NCBI GenBank assembly: GCA_004357385.1 | Contig: SMWF01000076.1 | Span: 1-64,000, forward strand | DNA: 64,000 nt | From: Gammaproteobacteria bacterium | GTDB lineage: Bacteria > Pseudomonadota > Gammaproteobacteria > Pseudomonadales > Azotimanducaceae | Direction: 5' to 3' | Shown here: positions 34,285 through 44,956 of the stretch, one piece after another | Position numbering within the stretch: position 1 is the first letter of the stretch | Layout: every line of letters starts with the position of its first letter | Notes under the pieces: model-generated | What the model was told of the DNA's origin: nothing | Databases searched by the model: none | The model's input: only the letters and a program-made list of their open reading frames with translations | Program-made: the position numbers and the translations under genes

Positions 34285-35844
34285 ATGTTCTCGATGACGC
34301 AGCTGGTGCGCCGCGCTGCACAGAACCATGGAGGGGTGCTGGCAACCCACGACGGGAACCGCAGTCAGACCTGGGCTCAGTTCAGTGAGCGCATCGCCCG
34401 GTTCGCGGGCGGGTTGCATAAATTGGGGGTTGGCGCGGGAGATCGGGTTGCGATCCTTGCGCTGAACAGCGATCGATACATGGAGTTCATGTTCGGTGTG
34501 CCCTGGGCGGGCGCGGTGTTCGTGCCGGTCAACACGCGTCTCGCAGGCCCCGAGATTGCCTACTGGTTGAAGGATTCAGGCAGCAAGGTGCTGCTGGTGG
34601 ACGGCAACTTTGCGGCTGGGGTCGCGGCGATCCGTGATCAGCTCGAAAGCCTGGAGCAGCTGGTGTTCATCGACGACGGTGCAGTGCCGGAGGGTTGCGT
34701 GCCTTATGCCGAGCTGCTCTCGGCCCCAGCGGTTCCGGATGCCGGGCGGGGCGACGATGATCTGGCCGGTCTGTTCTACACGGGCGGCACCACCGGGCGT
34801 TCGAAGGGCGTCATGCTGAGCCACCGAAACCTGGTCGGCAACGTGTTTCAAACGCTGCCGGTGATCGGCTCCAAAGAGGGTGAGCGGACCCTGCACGTGG
34901 CGCCGATGTTTCATATCGCCGACGGCTTTATGTGCATCATCGCAGCGGCGATGGCGCACGAGAACTACATTCTGCCGGCCTTCGAGCCCCTCGCCACGAT
35001 GCGCGCGATTGCGGAACATCGGATCGATCGGGTGTTGATGGTCCCGACGATGATCAATATGTTCGTGCACCACGAGCAGGTAGGGGATCACGACCTGAGT
35101 TCTCTGCGTACCGTGGTCTATGGCGCGTCGCCAATGCCGGAAGCAGTCATCACACGTGCGCTGGAAGTGCTGCCGGACGCACAGTTCTTCCAGGCCTACG
35201 GGCAGACCGAAGCGTCGCCGATCCTCACCGTGCTGCGCCCTGAATACCACACGATCGAGGGTGAGCACGCCGGTAAGTTGAAGTCCGCGGGGCGCTCGGT
35301 GCTCGGCGTGGATCTCGCCGTTCTCGATGACGATGGCAACGAGGTCGCGCTTGGCACGGTCGGTGAGATTTGCGCGAAAGGGCCGAACGTGATGCTCGGT
35401 TATCGGAACCTGGACGAGCAGACCCGCGAGGCGCTCAAGGACGGTTGGCTGCATACCGGCGACGGTGGTTACCTGGACGAGGATGGCTTCCTGTTCATCG
35501 TCGACCGGGTCAAGGACATGATCGTTTCCGGTGGAGAAAACGTGTTCTCCGCAGAAGTGGAGAATGCCATCTACCAGCACCCGGACGTCGATCAATGCGC
35601 GGTTGTCGGCATTCCGAGCGACAAGTGGGGCGAACAGGTCCACGCGATCATCGTGCCGAAACCGGGAACGGCGCCGACGGAGGAGTCGATTATCACGTTT
35701 TGCCGCGAGCAGATTGCGGGTTTCAAATGTCCGCGCAGCATCGTCTTTCGCGACGAACCGTTACCATTGTCGGGCGCGGGAAAAATTCTCAAAAACGAAC
35801 TGCGCGCACCCTACTGGGAAGGTGTCGACCGCGCGGTCAACTAG
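34285..35844 (+). CDS. Long-chain-type acyl-CoA ligase (AMP-binding)
   Basis: 519 residues, ANL superfamily. The P-loop YTGGTTGRSKGVMLSH, the A5 motif QAYGQTEASP, HTGDGGYLDEDGF and the C-terminal FIVDRVKDMIVSGGENVFSAEVE are present; catalytic Lys lies in GAGKILKNELR. It activates a carboxylate to its CoA thioester; chain length cannot be inferred. GGAGGGG precedes GTG at 34282 and ATG at 34285; I prefer the ATG. It starts a plus-strand run with a crotonase and an epoxide-hydrolase-like enzyme, separated by a perfect 12-bp hairpin. Confidence 0.9.
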   Translation: MFSMTQLVRRAAQNHGGVLATHDGNRSQTWAQFSERIARFAGGLHKLGVGAGDRVAILALNSDRYMEFMFGVPWAGAVFVPVNTRLAGPEIAYWLKDSGSKVLLVDGNFAAGVAAIRDQLESLEQLVFIDDGAVPEGCVPYAELLSAPAVPDAGRGDDDLAGLFYTGGTTGRSKGVMLSHRNLVGNVFQTLPVIGSKEGERTLHVAPMFHIADGFMCIIAAAMAHENYILPAFEPLATMRAIAEHRIDRVLMVPTMINMFVHHEQVGDHDLSSLRTVVYGASPMPEAVITRALEVLPDAQFFQAYGQTEASPILTVLRPEYHTIEGEHAGKLKSAGRSVLGVDLAVLDDDGNEVALGTVGEICAKGPNVMLGYRNLDEQTREALKDGWLHTGDGGYLDEDGFLFIVDRVKDMIVSGGENVFSAEVENAIYQHPDVDQCAVVGIPSDKWGEQVHAIIVPKPGTAPTEESIITFCREQIAGFKCPRSIVFRDEPLPLSGAGKILKNELRAPYWEGVDRAVN

Positions 35845-35872
35845 GTCCGAAGTTCCCCAAGGAACTTCGGAC
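35845..35872. repeat. Perfect 12-bp intercistronic hairpin
   Basis: GTCCGAAGTTCC pairs perfectly with GGAACTTCGGAC around a CCAA loop, starting at the base after the ligase stop and ending directly before the GAGGGAGG ribosome site of the next gene. No T-tract follows. Its position suggests control of translation or of RNA processing between the two genes. Confidence 0.6.
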
Positions 35873-35885
35873 GAGGGAGGCAGCT

Positions 35886-36722
35886 ATGGCATACGAATAT
35901 GAACATCTGACGGTGGCCGTCGATGGGCGCGTGGCGAAGGTCACGGTGGACAATCCGCCGATCAATCTGATCACCGTGGAACTGTTTCTGGAACTGAGCG
36001 CGTTGTCCCAGGAGCTGGCCGACGATCCCGACCTGCTGGTGGTGGTGATGAAGAGCGCCAACCCTGATTTCTTTCTCGCGCACTTCGACGTCTCCGCAAT
36101 TCTGACGTTCCCGATCGACAGTGAGCCGGCACGCCAGGAACAGCTTACCGACTACCATGCGATGGGCGAGCGGTTCCGCACCATGGATAAAGTCACCATC
36201 GCCCAGATCGAAGGTCGGGTCGGGGGCGGCGGCAGCGAGTTGGTGTCGTCCTTCGATATGCGCTTCGGCGTGCGGGGTAAGACGAAGATCAACCAGATGG
36301 AAGTTCCGCTCGGAATACTGCCCGGCGGTTGCGGCACGCAACGCTTGCCGCGGATGGTGGGACGCAACCGCGCGTTGGAGATCATCCTCGCCGGCGACGA
36401 TCTCGACGCGGAAACCGCGGAACGCTGGGGATACCTGAACCGGATCTTCGAAGCCGATGAGATCGGTCCGTATGTAGACGCGCTGGCGCGACGCATCGCC
36501 TCGTTTCCCATGGAGGCGGTGAGGTTGGCGAAGCAGAGCGTCGACTCGGCCGACAAACCGATCGTAGAGGGACTGCTCGACGAGGCCTATCTGTTTCAGA
36601 AGACACTGCGCACCGAAGCGGCGCAGGCGAACATGAAGCGCTTTCTGGAGATCGGTGGTCAGACCCGCGAGGGCGAACTCAGAGTCGGCGAGTTGGGTGC
36701 GCAACTGGGATCGAAGGAATGA
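35886..36722 (+). CDS. Enoyl-CoA hydratase/isomerase
   Basis: 278 residues. ANPDFFLAHFDVS, IEGRVGGGGSELVSSFDMRFG and PLGILPGGCGTQRLPRMVGRN are crotonase hallmarks, with Glu present at GSEL. The usual GGGGTQ is GGCGTQ. ATG at 35886 with GAGGGAGG upstream; the longer open frame runs back into the ligase gene in another frame. It follows the acyl-CoA ligase and precedes the epoxide-hydrolase-like gene, consistent with a catabolic unit. Confidence 0.88.
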   Translation: MAYEYEHLTVAVDGRVAKVTVDNPPINLITVELFLELSALSQELADDPDLLVVVMKSANPDFFLAHFDVSAILTFPIDSEPARQEQLTDYHAMGERFRTMDKVTIAQIEGRVGGGGSELVSSFDMRFGVRGKTKINQMEVPLGILPGGCGTQRLPRMVGRNRALEIILAGDDLDAETAERWGYLNRIFEADEIGPYVDALARRIASFPMEAVRLAKQSVDSADKPIVEGLLDEAYLFQKTLRTEAAQANMKRFLEIGGQTREGELRVGELGAQLGSKE

Positions 36723-36754
36723 TCGATCTCTGACACCTGGACATTGGCGCTGCC

Positions 36755-37606
36755 ATGACCCTCAGGCCAATCGAACTCAGGGCTTCAGGTCTGGTGTTCG
36801 AGTGCGATGCTGCCGGCGAGTTGGACGCACCGCTGGTGTTGCTGCTGCACGGTTTTCCCCAGACCAGCTACACCTGGCGGCATCAGCTGCCGGCTCTGGC
36901 CGAGGCGGGGTTCCTGGCGGTTGCCCCGAATCAACGGGGGTACTCGCCCGGGGCGCGGCCTGAGGGTGTCGCACATTACGCCACCGAGTTGCTGGTCGCC
37001 GATGCGATCGGGATCGCGGATACGTTGGGTCGACCGCGCTTTCACCTGGTAGGACATGATTGGGGTGGTCAGCTGGCCTGGTTGCTTGCGGCGAATCACC
37101 CCCACCGTGTCGAAACGCTGACGGTGTTGTCACGTCCCCATCCGCGTGCCTTCGCCGAGGCGATGAAGTCCGATGCGCAGCAAGCCCATCGATCGCGCCA
37201 CCACCGTGCGTTTCAGGATTTGGACAGTGCTCGTCTGCTGTTGGAGGATGACGCTTGCCGGTTGCGAAGGTCGTTCCAGGACCAGGGCGTTGCTGACGCG
37301 GATATCGAGGCATACCTGTCTCGGCTGGCGTCCGAAGAAGCGCTCGATGCGGCCCTCAACTGGTACCGTTCCGCCGGAACCTCCACGTTGGCACTCGTGG
37401 GTGCCAACGTTGGGAACATCGAGGTCCCGACGCTGTACCTCTGGGGTGACGAGGATGCCACGGTGGGTCGTGCCGCGGCGGAGGCGACGGCGGACTGCGT
37501 GGACGCGGACTATCGGATGCACGTGGTCGAGGGCGCCGGCCACTTCTTAACCGATCAGCAGGCCGAAGTGGTAACACGCGAACTTTTGACTGCGCTTGGG
37601 AGCTAG
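36755..37606 (+). CDS. Epoxide-hydrolase/haloalkane-dehalogenase-like alpha/beta hydrolase
   Basis: 283 residues. HGFPQTSYTWRHQ forms the oxyanion region, GHDWGGQLAWLLA places an Asp nucleophile (Asp102) rather than Ser, and LWGDEDATVGRAAAE and GAGHFLTDQ supply acid and His. Asp nucleophiles define epoxide hydrolases and haloalkane dehalogenases; lid Tyr pairs that would separate them are not certain here (several Tyr at 170-200). It lies 32 bases after the crotonase and converges with the second AMP-dependent ligase. Confidence 0.85.
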   Translation: MTLRPIELRASGLVFECDAAGELDAPLVLLLHGFPQTSYTWRHQLPALAEAGFLAVAPNQRGYSPGARPEGVAHYATELLVADAIGIADTLGRPRFHLVGHDWGGQLAWLLAANHPHRVETLTVLSRPHPRAFAEAMKSDAQQAHRSRHHRAFQDLDSARLLLEDDACRLRRSFQDQGVADADIEAYLSRLASEEALDAALNWYRSAGTSTLALVGANVGNIEVPTLYLWGDEDATVGRAAAEATADCVDADYRMHVVEGAGHFLTDQQAEVVTRELLTALGS

Positions 37607-37650
37607 GTTGGTTGGCTTCGTTCGACGTCGGGAGCGCCAAGTCACCGTTC

Positions 37651-39204
37651 TTACACGATCTTGGTGTCGTGTTTTCCCCAGTAACGATCCTTGAGTAGAC
37701 GCTTGTAGAGCTTGCCGGTGGGTAGGCGCGGCAGTTCGGCCTCAAAATCGATACTCTTCGGACACTTGTAGTGCGCGATGTGTTCGCGGGCGTAGGCGAG
37801 CAGTTCCTGTTCGAGCTCGGGGCCTGGATCGACGCCATCGGCCGGCTGTACGACCGCCTTCACTTCTTCGCCCATTTCCTCGTTGGGTGCGCCAAACACC
37901 GCTACGTCTGCGATCTTCGGATGCATGATCAGTGCGTCTTCGATTTCCTGGGGATAGATGTTTACTCCGCCGGATATGATCATGAAACTGGCCCGGTCCG
38001 TCAGAAACAGATAGCCCTCGTCATTGACGTAGCCGACGTCACCGAGCGCGCTCCAGTTGGAATGTTGGGGATGTTGAGCCTCCTTGGTTTTGTCGTCATC
38101 CTTGTGGTACGAGAAGGGCATTTCCGGAAGCTCGAAGTACACCAGGCCGTTCTCGCCGTTCGGCACCTCGACACCGTCGTCATCGCAGATATGAATCGTG
38201 CCGAGGATCGGCTGGCCGACCGTGCCCGGGTAGTCCAGCCAGGCCTCGGGCGTGACGTGGGTCAGGCCATTGAGTTCGGTTCCACCGTAATACTCATAGA
38301 TGATCGGCCCCCACCAGTCGAACATCTGCTGTTTCACCTCGCGCGGGCAGGGCGCCGCGGCGTGAATTGCAACCTTGTGGGTCGACAGGTCGAAGCCGCT
38401 GCGCTCGTTCTCGGGCAGCTTGAGCATGCGCGAGAACATGGTCGGCACCCACTGGCTGTGGGTCACCTTGTGCTGCTCGATCGCTTTGAGCGCCTCCACC
38501 GGATCGAAGCGCGGCATCATCACCACTGTGCCGCCAACGCTCTGAGTCGCCGTAGTGAATCCCAACGGAGCGGAGTGATACAAGGGTGCGGGCGAGAGAT
38601 AGACCGTGTTCTCGTCGAATCCCCATAGCGCCTGTTGCAGCCCGCCCGTAACCAGCGCGCCGTCGTCGATGGTCTGATCGGTCAATGGCCGGTGAATGCC
38701 CTTGGGACGCCCGGTGGTGCCGGAGCTGTAGAGCATGAAACTACCCATCGGTTGCTCTGCCAGCGGCTCCGCAGGGTAGTTCTCGAGTGCGGCGCTGTAG
38801 TCCTCGTAGCCCTCAACGACGTCGCCCAGCATCAGCCACGTATGGCAGTTGGGGGCATATTGGGGCAGTTCCCGCGCAACATCCTTCAGGTAGTCCGATG
38901 CAATCGTTACCTGAGCTTCGCAATTGTCGATGATGTAGCCGGCTTCCTCCGTGGTGAGGTAGCGGTTTACGGTCGTCAGGTACAAACCCGAACGTAGCGC
39001 CGCCCACACCGTTTCGAAAAACCTGACGTGATTTTCCATGAAAATCGCCACATGGTCGCCTTTGCGCAGCCCCTTGTCCCACAGCAACCGCGCGAGCTGG
39101 TTGGAACGATCGTCGAGCTCGCCGTGCGTCATGGTTTCGCCAGTGCCTGTGTTGATCACGGCAGGTTTGTCGGGAAACACGTTTGACCAGTGTCCGGGAT
39201 ACAT
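37651..39204 (-). CDS. AMP-dependent synthetase/acyl-CoA ligase
   Basis: 517 residues of ANL fold: MLYSSGTTGRPKGIHRPL, YYGGTELNGLTHVTPEAW, NEGYLFLTDRASFMIISGGVNIYPQEIE, and the C-terminal PRLPTGKLYKRLL with the catalytic Lys. EFERHVAIFMENHVRFFETVWAA-type regions near the N-terminus are usual for FadD-like enzymes. It is the downstream partner, 27 bases later, of the LLM oxidoreductase on the minus strand, and both probably act on the same substrate class. Confidence 0.85.
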   Translation of the reverse strand: MYPGHWSNVFPDKPAVINTGTGETMTHGELDDRSNQLARLLWDKGLRKGDHVAIFMENHVRFFETVWAALRSGLYLTTVNRYLTTEEAGYIIDNCEAQVTIASDYLKDVARELPQYAPNCHTWLMLGDVVEGYEDYSAALENYPAEPLAEQPMGSFMLYSSGTTGRPKGIHRPLTDQTIDDGALVTGGLQQALWGFDENTVYLSPAPLYHSAPLGFTTATQSVGGTVVMMPRFDPVEALKAIEQHKVTHSQWVPTMFSRMLKLPENERSGFDLSTHKVAIHAAAPCPREVKQQMFDWWGPIIYEYYGGTELNGLTHVTPEAWLDYPGTVGQPILGTIHICDDDGVEVPNGENGLVYFELPEMPFSYHKDDDKTKEAQHPQHSNWSALGDVGYVNDEGYLFLTDRASFMIISGGVNIYPQEIEDALIMHPKIADVAVFGAPNEEMGEEVKAVVQPADGVDPGPELEQELLAYAREHIAHYKCPKSIDFEAELPRLPTGKLYKRLLKDRYWGKHDTKIV

Positions 39205-39231
39205 CGAATAGTCCTCTGGCGCAGGCCTCTG

Positions 39232-40275
39232 TTAGCTGTCGGGCATCGCGTTGAGACGGGCAATGTCGGCCATGACCCGCAGCGCCTGCTCGTCGCCGCC
39301 AATGGTCAAACCGGTCGCTGACGAGTCTTCCCAATCGCGGAAGCGTTTGCGGATCCGGTCTTCGGGGCCGATCAGCGCGCCCTGATCCACGAATTCATCT
39401 GGCACGGCCGCGTTGGCTTCGTCCTTACGATGGTCGAGGTACAGCTCCTGAATCCGCTCGGCCGCGTCGCCGAAGCCGCGGCGGATCATCATTTCCTTGT
39501 GGAAATTCGTGTTCTTGTGGCCCATCCCGCCGACATACAGGGCGATTCCCGGCTTCAGCCGGTCGAGGCCGGCTTGTACGTCGTCGGTCACCTGGACCGA
39601 ACAGCCGGCCTGAACCTCAAAACTCTCGCGTGGCTTGCCGGCCTTCGCCAGGCCAGCCTCGATCCAATCCTCGTACAAGGCGGCGGTCTCCGGGACGAAC
39701 CCGAGCGGCAACCAGCCGTCGGCGATCTCAGCAGTCAGTTTGACCGTCGACTCCATACCGGTGCCCAGCCAGATCGGGAGGTCGGGATTCATGTGCAGGA
39801 TTGATTTCAGCGGTTTACCGACGCCGAGCGCGCCTTTGCCGGTGTACGGCAAGGAGATTTCCACACCGTCATGGGTGACCGGTTCCTCGCGAGCGAAGAT
39901 CTTCTTCATGATCGAGACGTAGTCTTTGAGTCGATAGTAAGGCCGCCCCCAGGGTTCGCCGTACCAGCCCTCGACGATCTGCGGGCCGGACACGCCGATG
40001 CCACAGATCGCGCGGCCACCGCCGGCCAGGGCGTCCAGCGTCGCCATGGCCATCGCGGCGTTGGCAGGGGTGCGGCCAGCGAGCTGGATGATACCGGTGC
40101 CGAGTCGAATCCGTTCCGTATGTGCGGCGATGTACGCGAGCGGGGTGATCGCATCGGAGCCGTAGGCCTCGGCGGTCCAGACGGAGTCGTAGCCCAGTCG
40201 CTCAGCGAGTTGCACCTGCTCGATTGGAATACGCAGATCCCTCCCCGAATATCCCAGCATGAATCCCAGCTTCAT
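39232..40275 (-). CDS. LLM-class flavin/F420-dependent oxidoreductase
   Basis: 347 residues of luciferase-like TIM barrel: MKLGFMLGYSGRD, LAERLGYDSVWTAEAYGSDA, ERIRLGTGIIQLAGRTPA and the GIGVSGPQIVEGWYG segment. The RLKDYVSIMKKI helix follows. It resembles the mycobacterial Rv3520c-type group annotated as F420-dependent. ATG at 40275 is chosen over 40287 because GGGGGAACGG precedes it. It lies upstream of the AMP ligase in the same direction. Confidence 0.85.
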   Translation of the reverse strand: MKLGFMLGYSGRDLRIPIEQVQLAERLGYDSVWTAEAYGSDAITPLAYIAAHTERIRLGTGIIQLAGRTPANAAMAMATLDALAGGGRAICGIGVSGPQIVEGWYGEPWGRPYYRLKDYVSIMKKIFAREEPVTHDGVEISLPYTGKGALGVGKPLKSILHMNPDLPIWLGTGMESTVKLTAEIADGWLPLGFVPETAALYEDWIEAGLAKAGKPRESFEVQAGCSVQVTDDVQAGLDRLKPGIALYVGGMGHKNTNFHKEMMIRRGFGDAAERIQELYLDHRKDEANAAVPDEFVDQGALIGPEDRIRKRFRDWEDSSATGLTIGGDEQALRVMADIARLNAMPDS

Positions 40276-40344
40276 CCGTTCCCCCACCCTTAGGCTGCAA
40301 GCCGACGGATGACTGTACCGGCTGTCGCCCGGGAACGGTAGTCG

Positions 40345-42099
40345 CTAACCCGTTGGTGGTGGCGCGAGTTTTTCGAGGCCCCGGAATGCCTGATCCGTCG
40401 TGAAGTAAACATTGCCTGAGAGTTCCCGCTGAAAATTGGTGGCCTTCAGTTGATCCAGGACCGGTCCCTTGACCTCCGAGAGGTGCATTCGAATGTCCAT
40501 ACGCTCGAGATTACGGTTCACCCGGGACAACATTTCCAGGCCGGTTGAATCGATGAAATTGATCGCGCTGCAGACCAGCACCAGGTGTTCGGTCGCGGTG
40601 TTTTCGGCAATTACCTTCAGCAATCGGTTCTCGATCTGGTTGGCGTTGGCGAAGTAGATGTTTTCGTCGATGCGCACGGCGGCCACGTGCGGCAGGGTAT
40701 CGACGTTGTGCCGCAGCACGTTGCGAAAATGTGGCGAATCCTCGAAACGGCCGACGAGCGCGATGTGGGGCTGGCTGGAGCGTCGGACGAAATAGGCAAT
40801 CGCCACGAACACGCCCAACACCAGGCCCGATTCGACGCCGAATAACAACACCCCGCCAAGCGTAATCAGATGGGTGATCGCATCGTGACGGTAGAATGAC
40901 CAGGCCCGAACGGGGCTGCTGAAATCGATGAGAGTGGCTACTGAAGCCATGATAATCGCGGCCAGCGCAGCGTGCGGCAGGGATGCGAACAGCGGCGTCA
41001 GCCACAGCAGCGTAACGATGATGACCACGGCGCAGATCAGGGAACTCACCGGCGTGCGCGCGCCGGCGGAGAAATTGACGCTGGAGCGCGAGAAGCTGCC
41101 CGCCACGGGGTACGCGCCGGTAAATGCGGCGCCGATGTTGGCAGCGCCCAGGGCAATGAGTTCCTGATTGGCGTTGATACGGCGCCGCTTGCGGGCGGCC
41201 AGCGTGGTTCCGATGCTGAAGCTTTCGACAAATGCAACCAGCGCGATCATTGCCGCCGCGGGCGCCAGATCCACCCACATCGCGTAGTTGAACGGGGGGA
41301 TAGTCAGCGTCGGAAGGCCGCCCGGCACGTGACCGACAGTGGTGACGCCGTAGCTTCCATCCAGATTGAGGAGTGACACGACGACCACGGCGATGATTGC
41401 CACCACCATGGGTCCGATTCGGGTGATCGCATGATTGCGCCCGACCCTGCGCAGGAAGGGCAATACCAGGAAGTAACCGAACCGGCGGATCACGAAGAGC
41501 AGCACCAGCGAACCAATTCCGATTGCCGTCGCATAGCGGTTCAGGTCCGGGACGTTTCGGCCGATCGCGATCAGCTGGCTGAACGGATCCCGCGCGTCTC
41601 CCACGTTGATGCCGAGAAACGCGGGAATTTGCGAGACGATGATCATCAGCGCGGCGGCGTTGATGAAGCCGGAGATCACCGGGTGGCTCAACAGATTCAC
41701 CATGCCCGCCATCTGGGTCAGGCGCAGCAACCAGAGGAAAATACCCGCCTGCAGACACAACACTGCGGTGATTCCCAGGTAGTCGCCGCCATAGCTCGGG
41801 GCATATTGACCGATGGTCGCGGCGACCATCAGGGCCGCGATCGCGACGGGACCAACGACCAGTTCCCGTGACGATCCGAGGATGGCGTACAGGATCATCG
41901 GCACCAGGCACGCATAGAGACCGGCTTCTGGCGGCAGCCCCGCTAAAAAGGCGTAGGCAATGGCCTGGGGCACCGTGATTACGCCGACGATCAATCCGGC
42001 CGTAAGATCGTGGCTGAGGTCACGACGTCGGTAGTGAGCGAGTACGTCGAGGATCGGGACGTAGCTACGCCAATCAGGTATATGGGCCTGGAACTTCAT
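40345..42099 (-). CDS. SulP-family anion transporter with STAS domain
   Basis: 584 residues: about 11-14 transmembrane helices (residues 30-430) and a cytoplasmic STAS domain from about 455. VITVPQAIAYAFLAGLPPEAGLYA near 40-60 is the SulP signature, and the STAS core carries CSAINFIDSTGLEMLSRV. The family imports sulfate, bicarbonate or other anions with H+ or Na+. The gene diverges from frmA across 73 bases. Nothing nearby fixes the substrate, although sulfotransferase-type genes occur later in the window. Confidence 0.9.
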   Translation of the reverse strand: MKFQAHIPDWRSYVPILDVLAHYRRRDLSHDLTAGLIVGVITVPQAIAYAFLAGLPPEAGLYACLVPMILYAILGSSRELVVGPVAIAALMVAATIGQYAPSYGGDYLGITAVLCLQAGIFLWLLRLTQMAGMVNLLSHPVISGFINAAALMIIVSQIPAFLGINVGDARDPFSQLIAIGRNVPDLNRYATAIGIGSLVLLFVIRRFGYFLVLPFLRRVGRNHAITRIGPMVVAIIAVVVVSLLNLDGSYGVTTVGHVPGGLPTLTIPPFNYAMWVDLAPAAAMIALVAFVESFSIGTTLAARKRRRINANQELIALGAANIGAAFTGAYPVAGSFSRSSVNFSAGARTPVSSLICAVVIIVTLLWLTPLFASLPHAALAAIIMASVATLIDFSSPVRAWSFYRHDAITHLITLGGVLLFGVESGLVLGVFVAIAYFVRRSSQPHIALVGRFEDSPHFRNVLRHNVDTLPHVAAVRIDENIYFANANQIENRLLKVIAENTATEHLVLVCSAINFIDSTGLEMLSRVNRNLERMDIRMHLSEVKGPVLDQLKATNFQRELSGNVYFTTDQAFRGLEKLAPPPTG

Positions 42100-42112
42100 T
42101 GCGCCATTGTAG

Positions 42113-43279
<1,167 letters not shown>

Positions 43280-43308
43280 ACAACAACCGGATCACAGGAG
43301 ATCTGTTA

Positions 43309-44391
43309 GTGATGCGTCATTTGTTCCTTGTCCTGCTTTTCACCGTTGCTGCTTGTGACGAGGCAGAGGACACCCCTGCAAATCGAACTGGTGCAGCCGC
43401 TGTCGATTGCTCTGCCGGCCACGGCATCACCCCTTATTGCGGCTTCAGGAATCCGGAAGACCTCGCGCTGATGCCAGATCGCAGGGCGTTGTTGGTGAGT
43501 GAAATGGGCGAATTCATGCAGGACGACCCCGGACAGCTGTTGATGTTTGATCTCTCCACCAGAGAACCGGGCCAAATTCCGATCAACTGGTCGCCACCCG
43601 AAACTCGTTGGGGAAGCGCGGACTGTCCTGCACCCGTTGCGGACGCATTCAGTCCGCATGGCATCGATCTGATCACCCGTTCCGACGGAATTCATCAATT
43701 GCTGGTGGTCAATCACGGTGGACGGGAAGCCGTTGAATTTTTCGAACTGCAAGACGGTGCTGAAGGCTGGCAACTGCAATGGCGTGGCTGCGCACTGCCC
43801 CCAGGCGACCCCTTTATCAATGATGTGGCGGGCCTTGCTGATGGCGGCTTCCTGGTCACGCACATGTGGGACAAATCCACACCGTTCGACAAGGTGGCCG
43901 AGATGCTGACGAATGGCGAGAACACCGGTTGGGTCTGGGAGTGGCAGGCGGATTCCGGTTTTACCAAAGTGCCCGGAAGCGATGATCTGATGCCAAACGG
44001 TATAACTGTCAGCGCAGACAACGAGAAAGTGTTTGTCAATATTTACATGGGTAACAAGACCGTCAAATTTGATCGTGCAACGGGTCGCCGCGAAGGGGAA
44101 TTCAAGGTGCAGCAGCCCGACAACATTACGATGGACAGCGATGGAATGCTCTGGGTCGCGTCCCATAAGCACGATCCCATCAATCAGACCTGCACGGAAG
44201 TGACGTCCGGTCCCTGCCTGCTGCCGTTTGAAATCGTAAAAGCAGACGCGAACACGATGCGCTCGGAGGTCGTCCTCAGTCAGGATGGCCCACCGATGGG
44301 CTACGCAACTGTCGCACTGCATGTCGACGGCGAGATTTTCATGGGCAGCGCCCATGGCGACAGAGTAGTGAGCTACACGCTTCCAGACTGA
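43309..44391 (+). CDS. Beta-propeller lipoprotein, SMP-30/arylesterase-like
   Basis: About 360 residues. A lipoprotein signal ends in lipobox VAAC with Cys near 16; the mature chain opens with a linker and then strand-rich repeats. HGIDLITRSDGIHQLLVVNHG, FINDVAGLADGGFLVTHM, LMPNGITVSADNEKVFVNI and QPDNITMDSDGMLWVASHK resemble the calcium-binding blades of SMP-30 and arylesterase/paraoxonase propellers. Possibly a lactonase or esterase on a membrane. GTG at 43309 or ATG at 43312 are both near CAGGAG. It follows frmA by 29 bases. Confidence 0.8.
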   Translation: MMRHLFLVLLFTVAACDEAEDTPANRTGAAAVDCSAGHGITPYCGFRNPEDLALMPDRRALLVSEMGEFMQDDPGQLLMFDLSTREPGQIPINWSPPETRWGSADCPAPVADAFSPHGIDLITRSDGIHQLLVVNHGGREAVEFFELQDGAEGWQLQWRGCALPPGDPFINDVAGLADGGFLVTHMWDKSTPFDKVAEMLTNGENTGWVWEWQADSGFTKVPGSDDLMPNGITVSADNEKVFVNIYMGNKTVKFDRATGRREGEFKVQQPDNITMDSDGMLWVASHKHDPINQTCTEVTSGPCLLPFEIVKADANTMRSEVVLSQDGPPMGYATVALHVDGEIFMGSAHGDRVVSYTLPD

Positions 44392-44484
44392 CGCGCTGCA
44401 GGGGTTGCCTCCGTCCTGAGAGCAATCCCATCGTAACAAGGGGCGCCTGACGACGCCGAGACCGTCCGAACTGCCGGGCGCGCC

Positions 44485-44865
44485 TCAGTCGTCATAGGTG
44501 CGGATCTCGATCAGATGTTTATTCGGGTCGTTGAAGTAGAGCGTCGGGGCCTCTCCCCTTGCGCCTGTTTCCACGCCGGGGCCTTCGTTGGAACCCACCG
44601 AGTCAAAAGTCGGCCCGTAGCCGATGCCCGCCTCTCTGACACGCGCGAATATCTCATCGAACTGCTGCCGCGAGACTGAAAATGCGTAGTGTTCGAATCC
44701 GGGCGTTCCCCAGGGTGCCAGCTGCATCTGGAAGTCGCTGGCGGTTCGGATGACCGTGAAGGGTCCATCTGTTCCCGTATTCGAGAATCCCATGATCCGG
44801 GTGTAGAAATCGACGCTGGCTTCAAGTTCGTTCACTTTCAGAATGATGTGATCGAGAGTCGCCAT
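44485..44865 (-). CDS. VOC-family glyoxalase-like protein
   Basis: 126 residues of a single vicinal-oxygen-chelate unit: MATLDHIILKVNELEASVDFY with metal-binding His near 6, HYAFSVSRQQFDEIFARV with the second His and NDPNKHLIEIRTY with the Glu. The GPGVETGARGEAPTLYF loop is family-like. A lactoylglutathione-lyase or dioxygenase-type function is possible; fosfomycin resistance is also found in this fold. ATG at 44865 is chosen; upstream codons lack a ribosome site. Neighbours: GabD on the same strand upstream. Confidence 0.82.
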   Translation of the reverse strand: MATLDHIILKVNELEASVDFYTRIMGFSNTGTDGPFTVIRTASDFQMQLAPWGTPGFEHYAFSVSRQQFDEIFARVREAGIGYGPTFDSVGSNEGPGVETGARGEAPTLYFNDPNKHLIEIRTYDD

Positions 44866-44956
44866 ACGGAATACCTCGAGATTGCCTGACAAGGCTAGCG
44901 TTCGATCAGCGCTCGTTATACCGCGCCTCGAACCGGACCGAAACGTCAAATTGTCG

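Noticed and set aside
35845-35872. Rho-independent terminator after the acyl-CoA ligase
   Set aside because: The stem is perfect but no T-run follows on either strand, and a ribosome site begins immediately after; listed as an intercistronic hairpin instead.
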